DNA of 64,000 nt from Rhodanobacter sp. C05 (GCF_002001165.1 NZ_MUNQ01000009.1:186001-250000); one strand, 5' to 3'. Positions 47,370 through 56,496 are shown, numbered from the stretch's first letter. Numbers and translations: made by a program. Notes: generated by a model not told the origin, from the letters alone.

Positions 47370-48432
47370 CGGTGGCCTCCGTGGCCGCCTGCCAGTTGCG
47401 GTCGCTTTCGAAATGACTGCCGAGCCGGCGCAGCAGCGCACGCAGCAGTGGATTGCGGGCATATACCGCATGTCGCGTGAAGGTCATGCTGGCACCGAGG
47501 AAGGATTTCACCTCGGGATCGGTCCAGCCGGCCACGTAATGGCTGAGGCCACGCTCGCGCGCGTAGTCGAGGTTATGCATCCAGCTGACAAAATACAGGT
47601 TGTGCTCGCGTGCCTGCGGATAGGCAAAGCCGACGTACTTGTCGATCAGCTTGCCGCCATGCTCGTAGCAGAGGTTCCAGCCAATCATCTGCCCGGCATG
47701 GCGATAGACGAACACCACACCGTTGCTGCCGGCATCCTGCAGTACCTCGCGGAAGAACGCCGCGCTCAGTCGGTCAAAGTGGATTTCGCTCTGCGCATAC
47801 ACGTTGTCGAACAGCGCATAGAACTCCGCCAGCATTGCCTCATCATGGAAGCGTGCATCGCCCGTGCGCACCGCTTCGACCTCGAGATCGGCGCGCGAGC
47901 GCAACTTGCGCCGGATATTCTTCCGCCGTCCGGACGACAGCCGCGCGAGGTATTCGTCGCCGGAGGCGAAGTCGATCGGCACCCACGCCAGCGCCTGGCC
48001 CTCCAGCAACACATAGCCTTCACGTTCACAGGCAGCGGCGAATTCACGCGCATACGCGTTGTCGACGTCGCTGAGCAGCGGCGAATCCTGCGCGATGTCC
48101 TTCACGATCATCAGCTTGCATTCACGTCCATACGCCGTCTTGAGACCTTGCGCCAGCGCGGCCGGCGTCACGTTCGACGGCAACGGCGCGTATTCCGACA
48201 CCGTGGTACCGGCGAAACGCGTGCGCCAGCGCAGCAGGCGCCCCCACCGGCGATACAGCGGCAGACGCGTCACACGGCGGCGCAGCGCATCGTCTGCCGT
48301 GGTCAACAGGTCGAACGGCGCCACAAAAGCCGGCATGCCCTGCGGCGACAGCTCGACACCGAACCCGATCGGTGGCTGTGCCATGAAGTGCGCCAGCAGT
48401 GCATCCGGCTCCAATTGGGAGATGAAAGGCAT
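47362..48432 (-). CDS. FemAB/GNAT-like acyltransferase family protein
   Basis: 356 aa with the double-GNAT fold of the peptidoglycan-biosynthesis-type (BioF2/DUF482-like) proteins. Seen are LARLSSGRRKNIRRKLRSRADLEVEAVRTGDARF, AGQMIGWNLCYEHGGKLIDKYVGFAYPQAREHNLYFVSWMHNLDYARERGLSHYVAGWTDPE, and the short RALLRRLGSHF end. Such proteins transfer aminoacyl or fatty-acyl groups. Nothing shows a membrane segment or signal. It starts only 65 nt from the divergent acyl carrier protein gene, so an acyl-ACP donor is plausible, but this is inference. Residues 1-110 match no family I recognise. Confidence 0.78.
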   Translation of the reverse strand: MPFISQLEPDALLAHFMAQPPIGFGVELSPQGMPAFVAPFDLLTTADDALRRRVTRLPLYRRWGRLLRWRTRFAGTTVSEYAPLPSNVTPAALAQGLKTAYGRECKLMIVKDIAQDSPLLSDVDNAYAREFAAACEREGYVLLEGQALAWVPIDFASGDEYLARLSSGRRKNIRRKLRSRADLEVEAVRTGDARFHDEAMLAEFYALFDNVYAQSEIHFDRLSAAFFREVLQDAGSNGVVFVYRHAGQMIGWNLCYEHGGKLIDKYVGFAYPQAREHNLYFVSWMHNLDYARERGLSHYVAGWTDPEVKSFLGASMTFTRHAVYARNPLLRALLRRLGSHFESDRNWQAATEATDE

Positions 48433-48497
48433 AGGTAAGCCAATTTGCCTAGACTGGTGATTATGTAAGATTGTCGTCTACAGCCAGGAACCCGCTC
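48433..48497. promoter_or_regulatory. Divergent promoter region between GNAT and ACP genes
   Basis: 65 nt, richer in A/T than the neighbours, separates the divergent start codons. On the plus strand TTGCCT (48445-48450) and TAAGAT (48466-48471) could be -35/-10 boxes, though the 15-nt spacer is short. The layout means both halves of the cluster could be co-controlled from here. Confidence 0.35.
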
Positions 48498-48770
48498 ATG
48501 ACCGATACGACCCAGCAACAGCTTTTCGACATCATCGCCAAGCAGGCCAAGATCGATGTGGCGATCATCAAGCCGGAATCCACCCTCAAGGACCTGGGCA
48601 TCGCCTCGCTGGAGGCGATCGAACTGATCTTCGACATCGAGGAACACTTCAACATCACCTTCCCCGACCAGCAGGGCGCCAACTTCGACAGCGACACGGC
48701 GCAGAGCCTGGTCGACGCGGTGCAGAAGGCACTGGATGAAAAAGCTGCCGCGGGCGAAGGATCGAAGTAA
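48498..48770 (+). CDS. Stand-alone acyl carrier protein
   Basis: 90 aa, acidic, four-helix carrier protein. The phosphopantetheine serine is S37 in LKDLGIASLEAIELIFDIEEHFNI. The residue before it is Ala rather than the Asp of fatty-acid AcpP (DSL). Helix 2 keeps the E-x-I-E-L recognition face. This is a secondary carrier, distinct from the housekeeping AcpP. It overlaps the ketosynthase start by 1 nt (TAATG), so it is surely its partner. A TTG at 48471 could add nine residues, but ATG 48498 is favoured. No phosphopantetheinyl transferase gene is in the window. Confidence 0.9.
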   Translation: MTDTTQQQLFDIIAKQAKIDVAIIKPESTLKDLGIASLEAIELIFDIEEHFNITFPDQQGANFDSDTAQSLVDAVQKALDEKAAAGEGSK

Positions 48771-50002
48771 TGTCGACCGTTTCGATGCGTCGCGTGGTGA
48801 TCACCGGCATGGGCGCGATCAGCCCGCTCGGCGTCGGTGCCGAGGCATTGTGGCAAGGTCTGCGCGAAGGCCGCAGCGGCATCGGTCCGCTGCGCCATCC
48901 GGACGCCGAACGTCTGCGCGTGAAGATCGCCGCACAAGTACCGGCGAGTTTCGATCCGGCAGCGAATATCGACGAGCGCATCTTGCCGATGCTCGACCGC
49001 ACCTCGGAATTCGCGCTGCATGCGGCACGCGAGGCGATTACGCAATCCGGATTGGACTTCCGCCAGGACGGACTCGGCGTGCGCACAGCCGTCGTGGTCG
49101 GCACCGGCGTCGGCGGCGAGACCACCCAGGACGAACAGAGCCGACGGCTGTACGCCGAGAATTCCCAGCGCGCGCATCCGCTCACCATCGTGCGCCTGAT
49201 GACGAACGCGTCGGCCAGCCAGATCAGCATCGCCTATGGCCTGCGCGGTCCCACCTATGCGGTGGCCAGCGCCTGCGCCTCGGCGAACCACGCGATCATC
49301 CAGGCCGCACAGATGATCCGCTACGGCATGGCTGATGTCGCCATCACCGGAGGCACCGAAGCCTGCATCACGTACGGTGCCTTGCGCGCGTGGGAAGCCA
49401 TGCGCGTGCTGTCCGATGACACCTGCCGTCCGTTCAGTGCAAACCGGCGCGGCCTGGTGCTTGGTGAGGGCGCCGGCATCTTTGTGCTGGAATCGCTGGA
49501 ACATGCGCAAGCGCGCGGTGCGATGATCCTGGCCGAACTGGCCGGTAGCGGCATGACCGCGGATGCCACCGATATCGTGATGCCCAGCGCGGAAGGTTCC
49601 TCCGCGGCGATGAGCCACGCGCTGGCCGACGCCGGCCTCGCCCCGCAGGACGTCGACTACATCAACGCCCACGGCACCGGCACGCTCGCCAACGATGCCA
49701 CCGAGACCAAGGCGATCCGCCTCGCGTTCGGCGCACATGCCGATCGTCTTGCGGTGTCCTCGACCAAGTCGATGCACGGCCATGCGCTGGGCGCCTCCGG
49801 TGCGCTGGAACTGGTCGCCGTCATCGGTGCCTTGCGCGACAGCGTGGTGCCGCCCACGGCGAACCTGGACAAGGCCGATCCGGCCTGCGACCTGGATTAC
49901 GTGCCGAATGTCGCGAGGGAGATACCCGTGCGTGCCGCGCTGAGCAACTCGTTCGCGTTCGGCGGACTCAACGCGGTCCTGGCGCTCAAGCGCGCTCCGT
50001 AA
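48770..50002 (+). CDS. Beta-ketoacyl-ACP synthase (FabF-like ketosynthase)
   Basis: 410 aa. The thiolase-fold active site is complete: nucleophile C169 in VASACASANHA, H301 in YINAHGTGT and H336 in KSMHGHALGASG. The opening RRVVITGMGAISPLGVG is typical, as is SNSFAFGGLNAVLALKR at the end. Full Cys-His-His makes decarboxylative condensation possible, not just chain-length control. It is a paralogue of FabF outside a fab operon. With no adjacent ketoreductase or dehydratase, it either borrows primary enzymes or makes one condensation only. Followed by a terminator. Confidence 0.93.
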   Translation: MSTVSMRRVVITGMGAISPLGVGAEALWQGLREGRSGIGPLRHPDAERLRVKIAAQVPASFDPAANIDERILPMLDRTSEFALHAAREAITQSGLDFRQDGLGVRTAVVVGTGVGGETTQDEQSRRLYAENSQRAHPLTIVRLMTNASASQISIAYGLRGPTYAVASACASANHAIIQAAQMIRYGMADVAITGGTEACITYGALRAWEAMRVLSDDTCRPFSANRRGLVLGEGAGIFVLESLEHAQARGAMILAELAGSGMTADATDIVMPSAEGSSAAMSHALADAGLAPQDVDYINAHGTGTLANDATETKAIRLAFGAHADRLAVSSTKSMHGHALGASGALELVAVIGALRDSVVPPTANLDKADPACDLDYVPNVAREIPVRAALSNSFAFGGLNAVLALKRAP

Positions 50003-50025
50003 CGGCATTTCACCCTGCAACAAAC

Positions 50026-50059
50026 AAAAGAACCCGGCGACAAGTCGCCGGGTTCTTTT
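50026..50059. terminator. Bidirectional terminator between ketosynthase and class III aminotransferase genes
   Basis: A perfect 15-bp stem AAAAGAACCCGGCGA / TCGCCGGGTTCTTTT around CAAG; each side carries a T-run on its own strand (TTCTTTTT plus, CTTTTG minus). It lies between the stops of two convergent genes and so ends both transcripts. Confidence 0.92.
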
Positions 50060-50085
50060 TGCGCGTGGTCCACGCGCGGCCGACA

Positions 50086-51486
50086 TCAGCCCTTCTTGGC
50101 TTTGGTCAGCAGCTGATCGAGCAGCGAAATCGCCAGATCGATTTCTTCGTGCGTGATGTCCAGCGACGGCGCGAACGTGATCACGTTCTTGTACCAGCCG
50201 CCCACATCCAGCACGAGGCCGATCTTCTTGCCGTTGTGCTCAAGGTCGCCAGCCAGGCCGATATCGACCATCTTGTCGAGCAGTTCCTTGTTCGGCGTGA
50301 AGCCGTCGTCGGTGCAGATCTCGGCGCGCAGCGCGAGGCCGAGGCCGTCGACATCGCCGATTTCCTTGTGCTTCTTCTGCAGGTCGCGCAGGCCGTCGAG
50401 GAAATGCGCGCCTTTCTTCGGCACCGTGGTCTCGTAGTCCAGCTCGTAACCCATCTTGATCACTTCCAGACCCAGCGCGGTACCGAGCGGGTTGGAGTTG
50501 AACGTGGAATGGGTCGAGCCCGGCGGGAAGACCGTCGGATTGATCAGCTCTTCGCGCGCCCACAGGCCGGACAGCGGATTCAGGCCATTGGTCAGCGCCT
50601 TGCCAAACACCACGATGTCCGGCGTCACACCGAAATTCTCGATCGACCACAGCTTGCCGGTACGCCAGAAACCCATCTGGATTTCGTCGGACACCATCAG
50701 GATGCCGTACTTGTCGAGCACCTTCTTCAACCCCTTGAAGAAGCCCGGTGGCGGGATCACGTAACCACCGGTGCCCTGGATCGGCTCGACGTAGAACGCG
50801 GCGTATTCGCACTGGTTCGTCTTCGGGTCCCACACGCCGTTGTATTCGGTCTCGAACAGGCGCTCGAACTGGCGCACGCAGCTGTCGGAATACTCTTCCG
50901 GCGTCATGCCCTTCGGGCGACGGAACGGATACGGGAACGGCAGGAACATCGCGCGTTCGCCGAAATGGCCGAAGCGACGGCGATAACGATAGCTCGAGGT
51001 GATCGACGACGCGCCCAGCGTGCGGCCGTGATAACCGCCCTCGAACGCGAACATCAGGCTCTTGCCGTTGCTGGCGTTGCGCACGATCTTCAGCGAATCC
51101 TCGATCGCCTGCGCACCACCGACGTTGAAGTGCACGCGGCCGTCGAGGCCGAACTTCTTCTTCGCGTCCAGCGCCACCGTCTTGGCCAGCTCGATGCGGG
51201 TCTGGTGCAGGTACTGGCTCGCGACCTGCGGCAGGCGATCGATCTGATCCTTCAGCACGTTGTTTAGGCGCTGGTTGCCGTAACCGAAGTTCACGGCCGA
51301 GTACCACATCTGCAGATCGAGGAACGGCGTGCCGGCGGTGTCGAACATGTAGCTGCCTTCGCCGTGACGGAAGATCTTCGGCGGGTCCACGTAATGCACG
51401 GTGTCGCCGAACGAACTGTACTTCGCCTCGTCGGCGAGCAGCTGCGCGTCGTCGATGAAGCCGGCGGCGGTCTTGTCGATTTTCAT
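50086..51486 (-). CDS. Class III PLP aminotransferase (4-aminobutyrate/ornithine type), substrate unknown
   Basis: 466 aa. PLP lysine K296 in IVVFGKALTNGLNPLSG, D267/E268 in MVSDEIQMGFWRTGKLW, and the glycine-rich GGAQAIEDSLKIVRN and FEGGYHGRTLG loops are seen. Class III enzymes move omega-amino groups (GABA, ornithine, lysine, diamines). The long insert at about 180-230 (FPYPFRRPKGMTPEEYSDSCVRQFERL) is not usual for GABA transaminase. It follows the HAD phosphatase by 56 nt on the same strand, probably one operon. The context with a carrier protein suggests it makes or uses an amine of the product. Confidence 0.9.
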   Translation of the reverse strand: MKIDKTAAGFIDDAQLLADEAKYSSFGDTVHYVDPPKIFRHGEGSYMFDTAGTPFLDLQMWYSAVNFGYGNQRLNNVLKDQIDRLPQVASQYLHQTRIELAKTVALDAKKKFGLDGRVHFNVGGAQAIEDSLKIVRNASNGKSLMFAFEGGYHGRTLGASSITSSYRYRRRFGHFGERAMFLPFPYPFRRPKGMTPEEYSDSCVRQFERLFETEYNGVWDPKTNQCEYAAFYVEPIQGTGGYVIPPPGFFKGLKKVLDKYGILMVSDEIQMGFWRTGKLWSIENFGVTPDIVVFGKALTNGLNPLSGLWAREELINPTVFPPGSTHSTFNSNPLGTALGLEVIKMGYELDYETTVPKKGAHFLDGLRDLQKKHKEIGDVDGLGLALRAEICTDDGFTPNKELLDKMVDIGLAGDLEHNGKKIGLVLDVGGWYKNVITFAPSLDITHEEIDLAISLLDQLLTKAKKG

Positions 51487-51542
51487 GGGGAAAGATCCGG
51501 AATGATTCGGGGTGTCAGAAAGAGAAACAATGCACCGCGTGA

Positions 51543-52244
51543 TCAGGCAAGCGCGGGCGCATGCTCATGATGCCAATGGCTGACCAGGCTGCCGTCAAGC
51601 AGCTTCGGCAGGAACTCCAGCGCATCCTCGAAGCCGGTGATCGGCACGTAGTCGATGCCGGTAGTGCGGCAATGCTCGATCAGGCGATGCTTGGCGAACA
51701 CGAAGTCGACGCGGTCGGCCGCGCAGAAATCCGAAGCGCCGTCGCCGATCAGCAAGGTCTTCGCACCGGTCTGGCGTGCCTGCGCCACGCAAGCGCACTT
51801 GCAGGTACCGCTGCGGCAACCGTCTGCCTGGAACGGTGAGGTCAGCTGCCACTGCTTCGGCGGCTGCGCCGGCGACAGGTGGTTCGCTGCCAGCGGCAGG
51901 TTGTCCAGGCCATAACGCCCGAGAATCTGGTGGATCGCGTAGTCGAGACCGTCGCTGACGATGCGGATCGGCACGTTCAGTTCGCGCGCCTTCGCCACGA
52001 AGCCCGGAAACGCGTGGTCGATCCACAACCCGGCCAGGTGCGTATCAAGCTCCGTGCGGGTCATCTGCAGCAGGTCGACCTGGCCGGACATGCATTCGCG
52101 CGAACCAATGCGGCCGGCGCGCCAGTCCTGCTCCAGCACTTCCCAACCGGGACGGCCGAAACGGTCAAGCAGGGAGTCGATCACGTCTTCGACGGAGATG
52201 GTGCCGTCGAAATCACAGAGGATGGTCCAGCCAGACACGGACAT
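51543..52244 (-). CDS. MtnX-like HAD-IB phosphatase
   Basis: 233 aa. HAD motifs are DFDGT (nucleophile D11, acid D13), S97 in RIVSDGLDY, and D168/D172 in LLIGDGASDFCAA, the PSPase-like arrangement of the MtnX family. The region 143-152 (CRSGTCKCAC) holds four Cys in ten residues, which looks like a metal-binding knuckle inserted before motif III. The known MtnX acts in methionine salvage; no other salvage gene is near, so the substrate here is probably a different phosphate ester. The stop is 56 nt before the aminotransferase start. Confidence 0.88.
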   Translation of the reverse strand: MSVSGWTILCDFDGTISVEDVIDSLLDRFGRPGWEVLEQDWRAGRIGSRECMSGQVDLLQMTRTELDTHLAGLWIDHAFPGFVAKARELNVPIRIVSDGLDYAIHQILGRYGLDNLPLAANHLSPAQPPKQWQLTSPFQADGCRSGTCKCACVAQARQTGAKTLLIGDGASDFCAADRVDFVFAKHRLIEHCRTTGIDYVPITGFEDALEFLPKLLDGSLVSHWHHEHAPALA

Positions 52245-52393
52245 CAGGGGGAGCTCGCACTAATAACGATACTGCATAGGGTAGAAACGCTGCCTTTCGG
52301 CGCCCTTTCCCTTGCCCGACTCCGGCCAAACCGGATTCGTCGACCCTCCGCATGCGATCCGCCACAGATTCACGCCAGCGTGAACGGATGGCA

Positions 52394-55300
52394 TCAGGCC
52401 GCGCCCGGACGCCGCAGGGTCAGGCCAATCAGTATCGGCATCACCAGCAGCACCACCGGGTACTGCAACACCAGCCCGGCGATGATGGCGATGGCCAGCG
52501 GCTGCTGGATGCCCGAACCCTGGCCGATCGCCAGCGCCAGTGGCAGCAGGGTGAGGATCGCGGCGAGCGCGGTCATGGTGATCGGGCGCAGGCGATTCTG
52601 GCTGGCCACGCGCAGCGCGGCGTGCGGCTCCATGCTTTCGGCCACGGCCACGTACTCGGACACATAGAAGATCGCCATCTCGGTGGCGATGCCGATGACC
52701 ATGGTCATGCCCATCATCGCCGTGATGTTCAGGTCGACGCCGCTCAGCCATAGCGCGATGAATACGGCCGTCGAGGAAAACAGCGAACAGCCGATCACGA
52801 TGGTCGCCAGCCACAGGCGGCGATACAGGAACATCAGCAGGATGAATTCGGCTACGAGCGCCGCGGCAAACACCTTGCCCAGGCCGACGAAGGCGATCTG
52901 CTGCTGCTGATACAGGCCGCCCAGCTCGTAACGCACGCCCGGATCGAGCATGCCCGGCTGCGCCAGCCGTTTCTTCACGTCGGCGATGCCGGCACCGATG
53001 CCGCGTCCGTCGATACGTGCCGTCACTGCCACCATCGGTTGCAGGTCCTCGCGCGAGATCTGCGGCTGGCCGCTCACCGGCACGATGCTCGCCACCCGTT
53101 GCAGCGGAAATACGTGCCCATCGGGGGCACGGATCGGCAAGCGTGCCAGTTGCGGAATCCGCCACTGCGTCGCGCCAGGCATCCATACACGCACACCGAC
53201 GCTCTTGCTGACCTGGGGCAATTGCGTGGCGACAACGCCCGACATGGCCTGGTCGACTGCCTGGGTCACCGCATCGGCCGTCACCCCCTCGAACGCCGCC
53301 TTGTCCACGTCGACCCGCACGTCCAGCGCGTCGCCCGCCAGCTGCACGCCATCCTTGATGTCGACCACGCCGGGAATGTCCGCGATCGCCTTCGCCACCT
53401 TCCGCGCCTGCGCGTCGAGCCGATCCGGATCGGCACCGTAGAGCTTGATCTCGATTGGTTCCGGCACCGCGGTGAGATCGCCGATCAGATCCTCCATCAG
53501 CTGCGCCAGCTCGATGTCCACGCCGGGCACGCTGCTCTCGATCCGGCTGCGCACGTCACTCATCACCTCGTCGGTGGCGCGGGCGTGGTCCGGTTTCAGG
53601 CGCACGAAGAAATCGCCGTGGTAGGACTGTCCCAGATCGCCGCCCAGGCCAGTGCCCAGCCGGCGCGAAAAGGTATCCACCTCCGGCGTCGCACGCAGGA
53701 TCTGCTCGATCTCACCCACCTGGCGTGAGGTTTCCGGCAGCGAGGTACCCGGCGCGGTGTAGTAGTCCATCACGAAGCCGCTTTCGTCCACCGCCGGCAT
53801 GAAACCGGTCGCCACGCGCTGATAGGCCACGTAGCCGAGCACCAGCAAGGGCAGCAGCACCACGATCAGCCACAGCGGCCGACGTGACAAGCCATCGTAA
53901 AGCGGCGCATGGACACGACGCAGCAGGCTGCCGCGATCCGATTCGGGGTCATGCCAGCGCGTGAAGTCGACCAGCTGCCGTGCCATCAGCGGCACGATCA
54001 ACGCGGTCATCAGCCACGACACGACCAACGCGCAGGCCATGGTGACCGACAGCGCCTTCGAGAACGCGCCGGTGACACCGTCGAGGAAACCCAGCGGGAT
54101 GAACACGATCAGCGTGGCCAGGCTGGAGCCGGACAGCGGCAACATGAATTCGCGCGCCGCCGGCAGCACCGCGTCCGCTCCTGTCGCACCACGAGCGTCC
54201 GCATGCACGGCGCCGGCACGACGCGCGATGTGTTCGACCATCACGATGACGTCGTCGATCACCAGCCCCACCGCCGCGGCGATGCCGCCCAGCGTCATGA
54301 TGTTGAAGCTCATCCCCATCACGCGCAGCAGCAGCACCGTCACGGCGAGCGTGGCCGGCACCACCAGCATGGTGATCAGCGTCACGCGCAGGCTGCGCAG
54401 GAACAGCAGCATCACCGCCGCCGCCAGCAACAGGCCGATGATCACTGCATCGCGCACGCTGGCGGCGGATTGCGTGACCAGCTCGCTCTGGTCGTACCAG
54501 TTTCGGATCTTCACTCCGGCCGGCAAATGAAAACCGGCCAGCCGGGCGCGTACCTGCTGCGCGATGTGCACCGCATTGCCGTCGGGCTGTTCGTAGACAT
54601 TGAACAGTACGGCCGGACGGCCATCCTCGGAGACCTTGATCCATTGCGGCACGTAGCCGGTGTGCACAGTCGCGACATCCGACAACTTCAGCCAGCCCTT
54701 CGCATCGCTCTTCACCACCACGTTGCGGATCGCGTCGATGCCGTGCAGCGAATGATCGGCCACCACCAGGTAGAGCTTGTTGTGATCCTGCACGCGGCCA
54801 ACCGCCTGCAGCGTGTTGGCGCTGGCTACTGCTGCAGCCAGATCGCTGAGCGCCAGACCATGCTGGGCCAACCGCTGCGGATCGGCCTCGACCTGCAACT
54901 CCGCGGTTTCGCCACCTTGCACGTCAACCCGGGCCAGCCCTGGCACCGAGGCCAGCAGCGGCACGATCTGATACTGCGCGACATCGCGCAGGGCCACCGG
55001 CGACAGCGTGTCGGACCGCAATGCATACGAGATGATCGGAAACACGGTCGGGTCCATCCGCCGCACGTCGTAGGTACTGCCGGTCGGCAGGCTGGGCAGC
55101 GCGCGCGCGATCGCCGAATCGACCAGCAGGGTGGAAGCGGTCATGTCGCGCCCCCACCCGAAATCAATCGAGATCTGCGCCGAGCCACGCGTGGTCTCCG
55201 AACGCAGACCGACCACGCCGGGCACCGTGCGGATCGCCTCCTCCACCGGCCGCGTCACCATCAGCGCAGTCTGGTCGGCCGGACGGTCGCCGGCGTCAAG

Positions 55301-55444
55301 ATCGACTACCACGCGTGGAAACGAGACCTGCGGAAACAAGCCCACCGGCAACGAGATCGCACTGATCAGGCCGGCAAGAGTAAGCGCCAGCGCCACCACG
55401 GCCATGGTGCGCACGTGCCGGGCCAGCCATGTCGAATAACTCAC
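52394..55444 (-). CDS. RND efflux inner-membrane transporter (HAE/AcrB-like)
   Basis: 1016 aa with the usual two repeats of six helices and large periplasmic loops. The N-terminal helix (MSYSTWLARHVRTMAVVALALTLAG) is followed by LPVGLFPQVSFPRVVVDLDAGDRPADQTALMVTRPVEEAIRTVPGV. TM4 carries the proton-relay region GLVIDDVIVMVEHIARRAG, and the second repeat is seen at LNITAMMGMTMVIGIATEMAIFYVSEY. The TM4 Asp-Asp of HAE pumps is kept (VIDD). Metal-type hallmarks of CusA are not seen. The start is GTG 55444 (GTGA overlap with the adaptor). Proton-driven tripartite export; substrate unknown. Confidence 0.93.
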   Translation of the reverse strand: MSYSTWLARHVRTMAVVALALTLAGLISAISLPVGLFPQVSFPRVVVDLDAGDRPADQTALMVTRPVEEAIRTVPGVVGLRSETTRGSAQISIDFGWGRDMTASTLLVDSAIARALPSLPTGSTYDVRRMDPTVFPIISYALRSDTLSPVALRDVAQYQIVPLLASVPGLARVDVQGGETAELQVEADPQRLAQHGLALSDLAAAVASANTLQAVGRVQDHNKLYLVVADHSLHGIDAIRNVVVKSDAKGWLKLSDVATVHTGYVPQWIKVSEDGRPAVLFNVYEQPDGNAVHIAQQVRARLAGFHLPAGVKIRNWYDQSELVTQSAASVRDAVIIGLLLAAAVMLLFLRSLRVTLITMLVVPATLAVTVLLLRVMGMSFNIMTLGGIAAAVGLVIDDVIVMVEHIARRAGAVHADARGATGADAVLPAAREFMLPLSGSSLATLIVFIPLGFLDGVTGAFSKALSVTMACALVVSWLMTALIVPLMARQLVDFTRWHDPESDRGSLLRRVHAPLYDGLSRRPLWLIVVLLPLLVLGYVAYQRVATGFMPAVDESGFVMDYYTAPGTSLPETSRQVGEIEQILRATPEVDTFSRRLGTGLGGDLGQSYHGDFFVRLKPDHARATDEVMSDVRSRIESSVPGVDIELAQLMEDLIGDLTAVPEPIEIKLYGADPDRLDAQARKVAKAIADIPGVVDIKDGVQLAGDALDVRVDVDKAAFEGVTADAVTQAVDQAMSGVVATQLPQVSKSVGVRVWMPGATQWRIPQLARLPIRAPDGHVFPLQRVASIVPVSGQPQISREDLQPMVAVTARIDGRGIGAGIADVKKRLAQPGMLDPGVRYELGGLYQQQQIAFVGLGKVFAAALVAEFILLMFLYRRLWLATIVIGCSLFSSTAVFIALWLSGVDLNITAMMGMTMVIGIATEMAIFYVSEYVAVAESMEPHAALRVASQNRLRPITMTALAAILTLLPLALAIGQGSGIQQPLAIAIIAGLVLQYPVVLLVMPILIGLTLRRPGAA

Positions 55445-56496
55445 TTCGCCGGCTCCGCCGTGGCGCTGTGCACCGCCATGCCATCGTCCAGCTGGGTGTT
55501 GCCCACCACCACCAGCGGGCGCTGCGGATCGAGTTCGCCGGACACCACGGTGACGGTATCGGACTCGCCGACGATCCTGACTGCCACCTTCACTGCCTTG
55601 CCATCGGCGACCTGGAATACTTGCCAGGCATCACCGTCGCCGACCAGCGCATCACGCGGCACCAGCCAGCCCTGCCATTGCCCGATGGCGATATCAGCGC
55701 GATAACCCGCGCCCACGACGACCGCGCCAGTCGGCACGATGTCGGCGTCGAGCAGGTGGGTATGCGCATCGAGCATGCCGGCGACGCGCTTCACCACGCC
55801 ACTCACCGTAGCCCCCGATCCCAGCGGGACCAGGTTCGCGCGATCGCCAACGCTGACCGGATGGGCAGCATCCGGCTCGATCCCGACACTGACCACGACA
55901 CCATCGCCGCGCGCCATCGCGAGCAGCGGAGCACCGGCCTGCAGCACGTCACCCTGATTCGCCACGACCGTGCTGACGATGCCGTCATAAGGCGCTCGCA
56001 GCATGAATACCGCTTCGTCACCCTGCTGCTTGCGCAAGGCATCGAGGGTCGAACGCGCATCGCTCAGCGCCTTGTCGGCTTGCGCCAGCTGGTCGCGCGT
56101 AGCCAGTTGCTGGCTCAGCAACTGTTCTGTGTGGACACGTTGGGTGCGCGCCAGCTCCCATGCCGTCTGCGCCTGCCGGTAGGTCGCCACGACGGCAGGT
56201 GCCAGTGCAAAACTCAACAGCGGCTGGCCACGCTTGACGACGGCACCGGCGGCAACCTCGAAGTGCTCTACCGATCCTTCTGCCTGCACGCTGAGGGTGG
56301 TGGCTGCGTCGAGCGCTGGCGCCGCCGTGCCGTACGCGCTCACGATCTCGGGCAGACTGCCATGACGGGTTGGCTGCGTGGTGACCAGGGCGCTGACCTT
56401 GTCACCCTGCTCGGCAGCATCGCCCTGCCCGCCCGCGCATGCAGCAAGCAGGCAGGCCAGGGTCACGGGCGCGAAAAAGCGCAGATACATGCTCAT
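55441..56496 (-). CDS. RND periplasmic adaptor lipoprotein (MFP)
   Basis: 351 aa. Lipobox LLAAC (C20) after a short signal. The barrel-sandwich half-motif VEHFEVAAGAVVKRGQPLLSFAL, a short coiled coil (about 100-155) and VANQGDVLQAGAPLLAMARGDGVVVSVGIEPD on the second half-motif define the adaptor. PLVVVGNTQLDDGMAVHSAT is the membrane-proximal end. It links the inner-membrane pump to the outer channel. Overlaps both flanking genes by 4 nt, so the three are one operon read outer channel, adaptor, pump. Confidence 0.92.
   Translation of the reverse strand: MSMYLRFFAPVTLACLLAACAGGQGDAAEQGDKVSALVTTQPTRHGSLPEIVSAYGTAAPALDAATTLSVQAEGSVEHFEVAAGAVVKRGQPLLSFALAPAVVATYRQAQTAWELARTQRVHTEQLLSQQLATRDQLAQADKALSDARSTLDALRKQQGDEAVFMLRAPYDGIVSTVVANQGDVLQAGAPLLAMARGDGVVVSVGIEPDAAHPVSVGDRANLVPLGSGATVSGVVKRVAGMLDAHTHLLDADIVPTGAVVVGAGYRADIAIGQWQGWLVPRDALVGDGDAWQVFQVADGKAVKVAVRIVGESDTVTVVSGELDPQRPLVVVGNTQLDDGMAVHSATAEPAK

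Noticed and set aside
53909..55705. A 598-codon plus-strand frame opposite the RND pump and adaptor
   Set aside because: Crosses two real genes in antisense; composition is Gln/Arg/His-rich and shows no family similarity.
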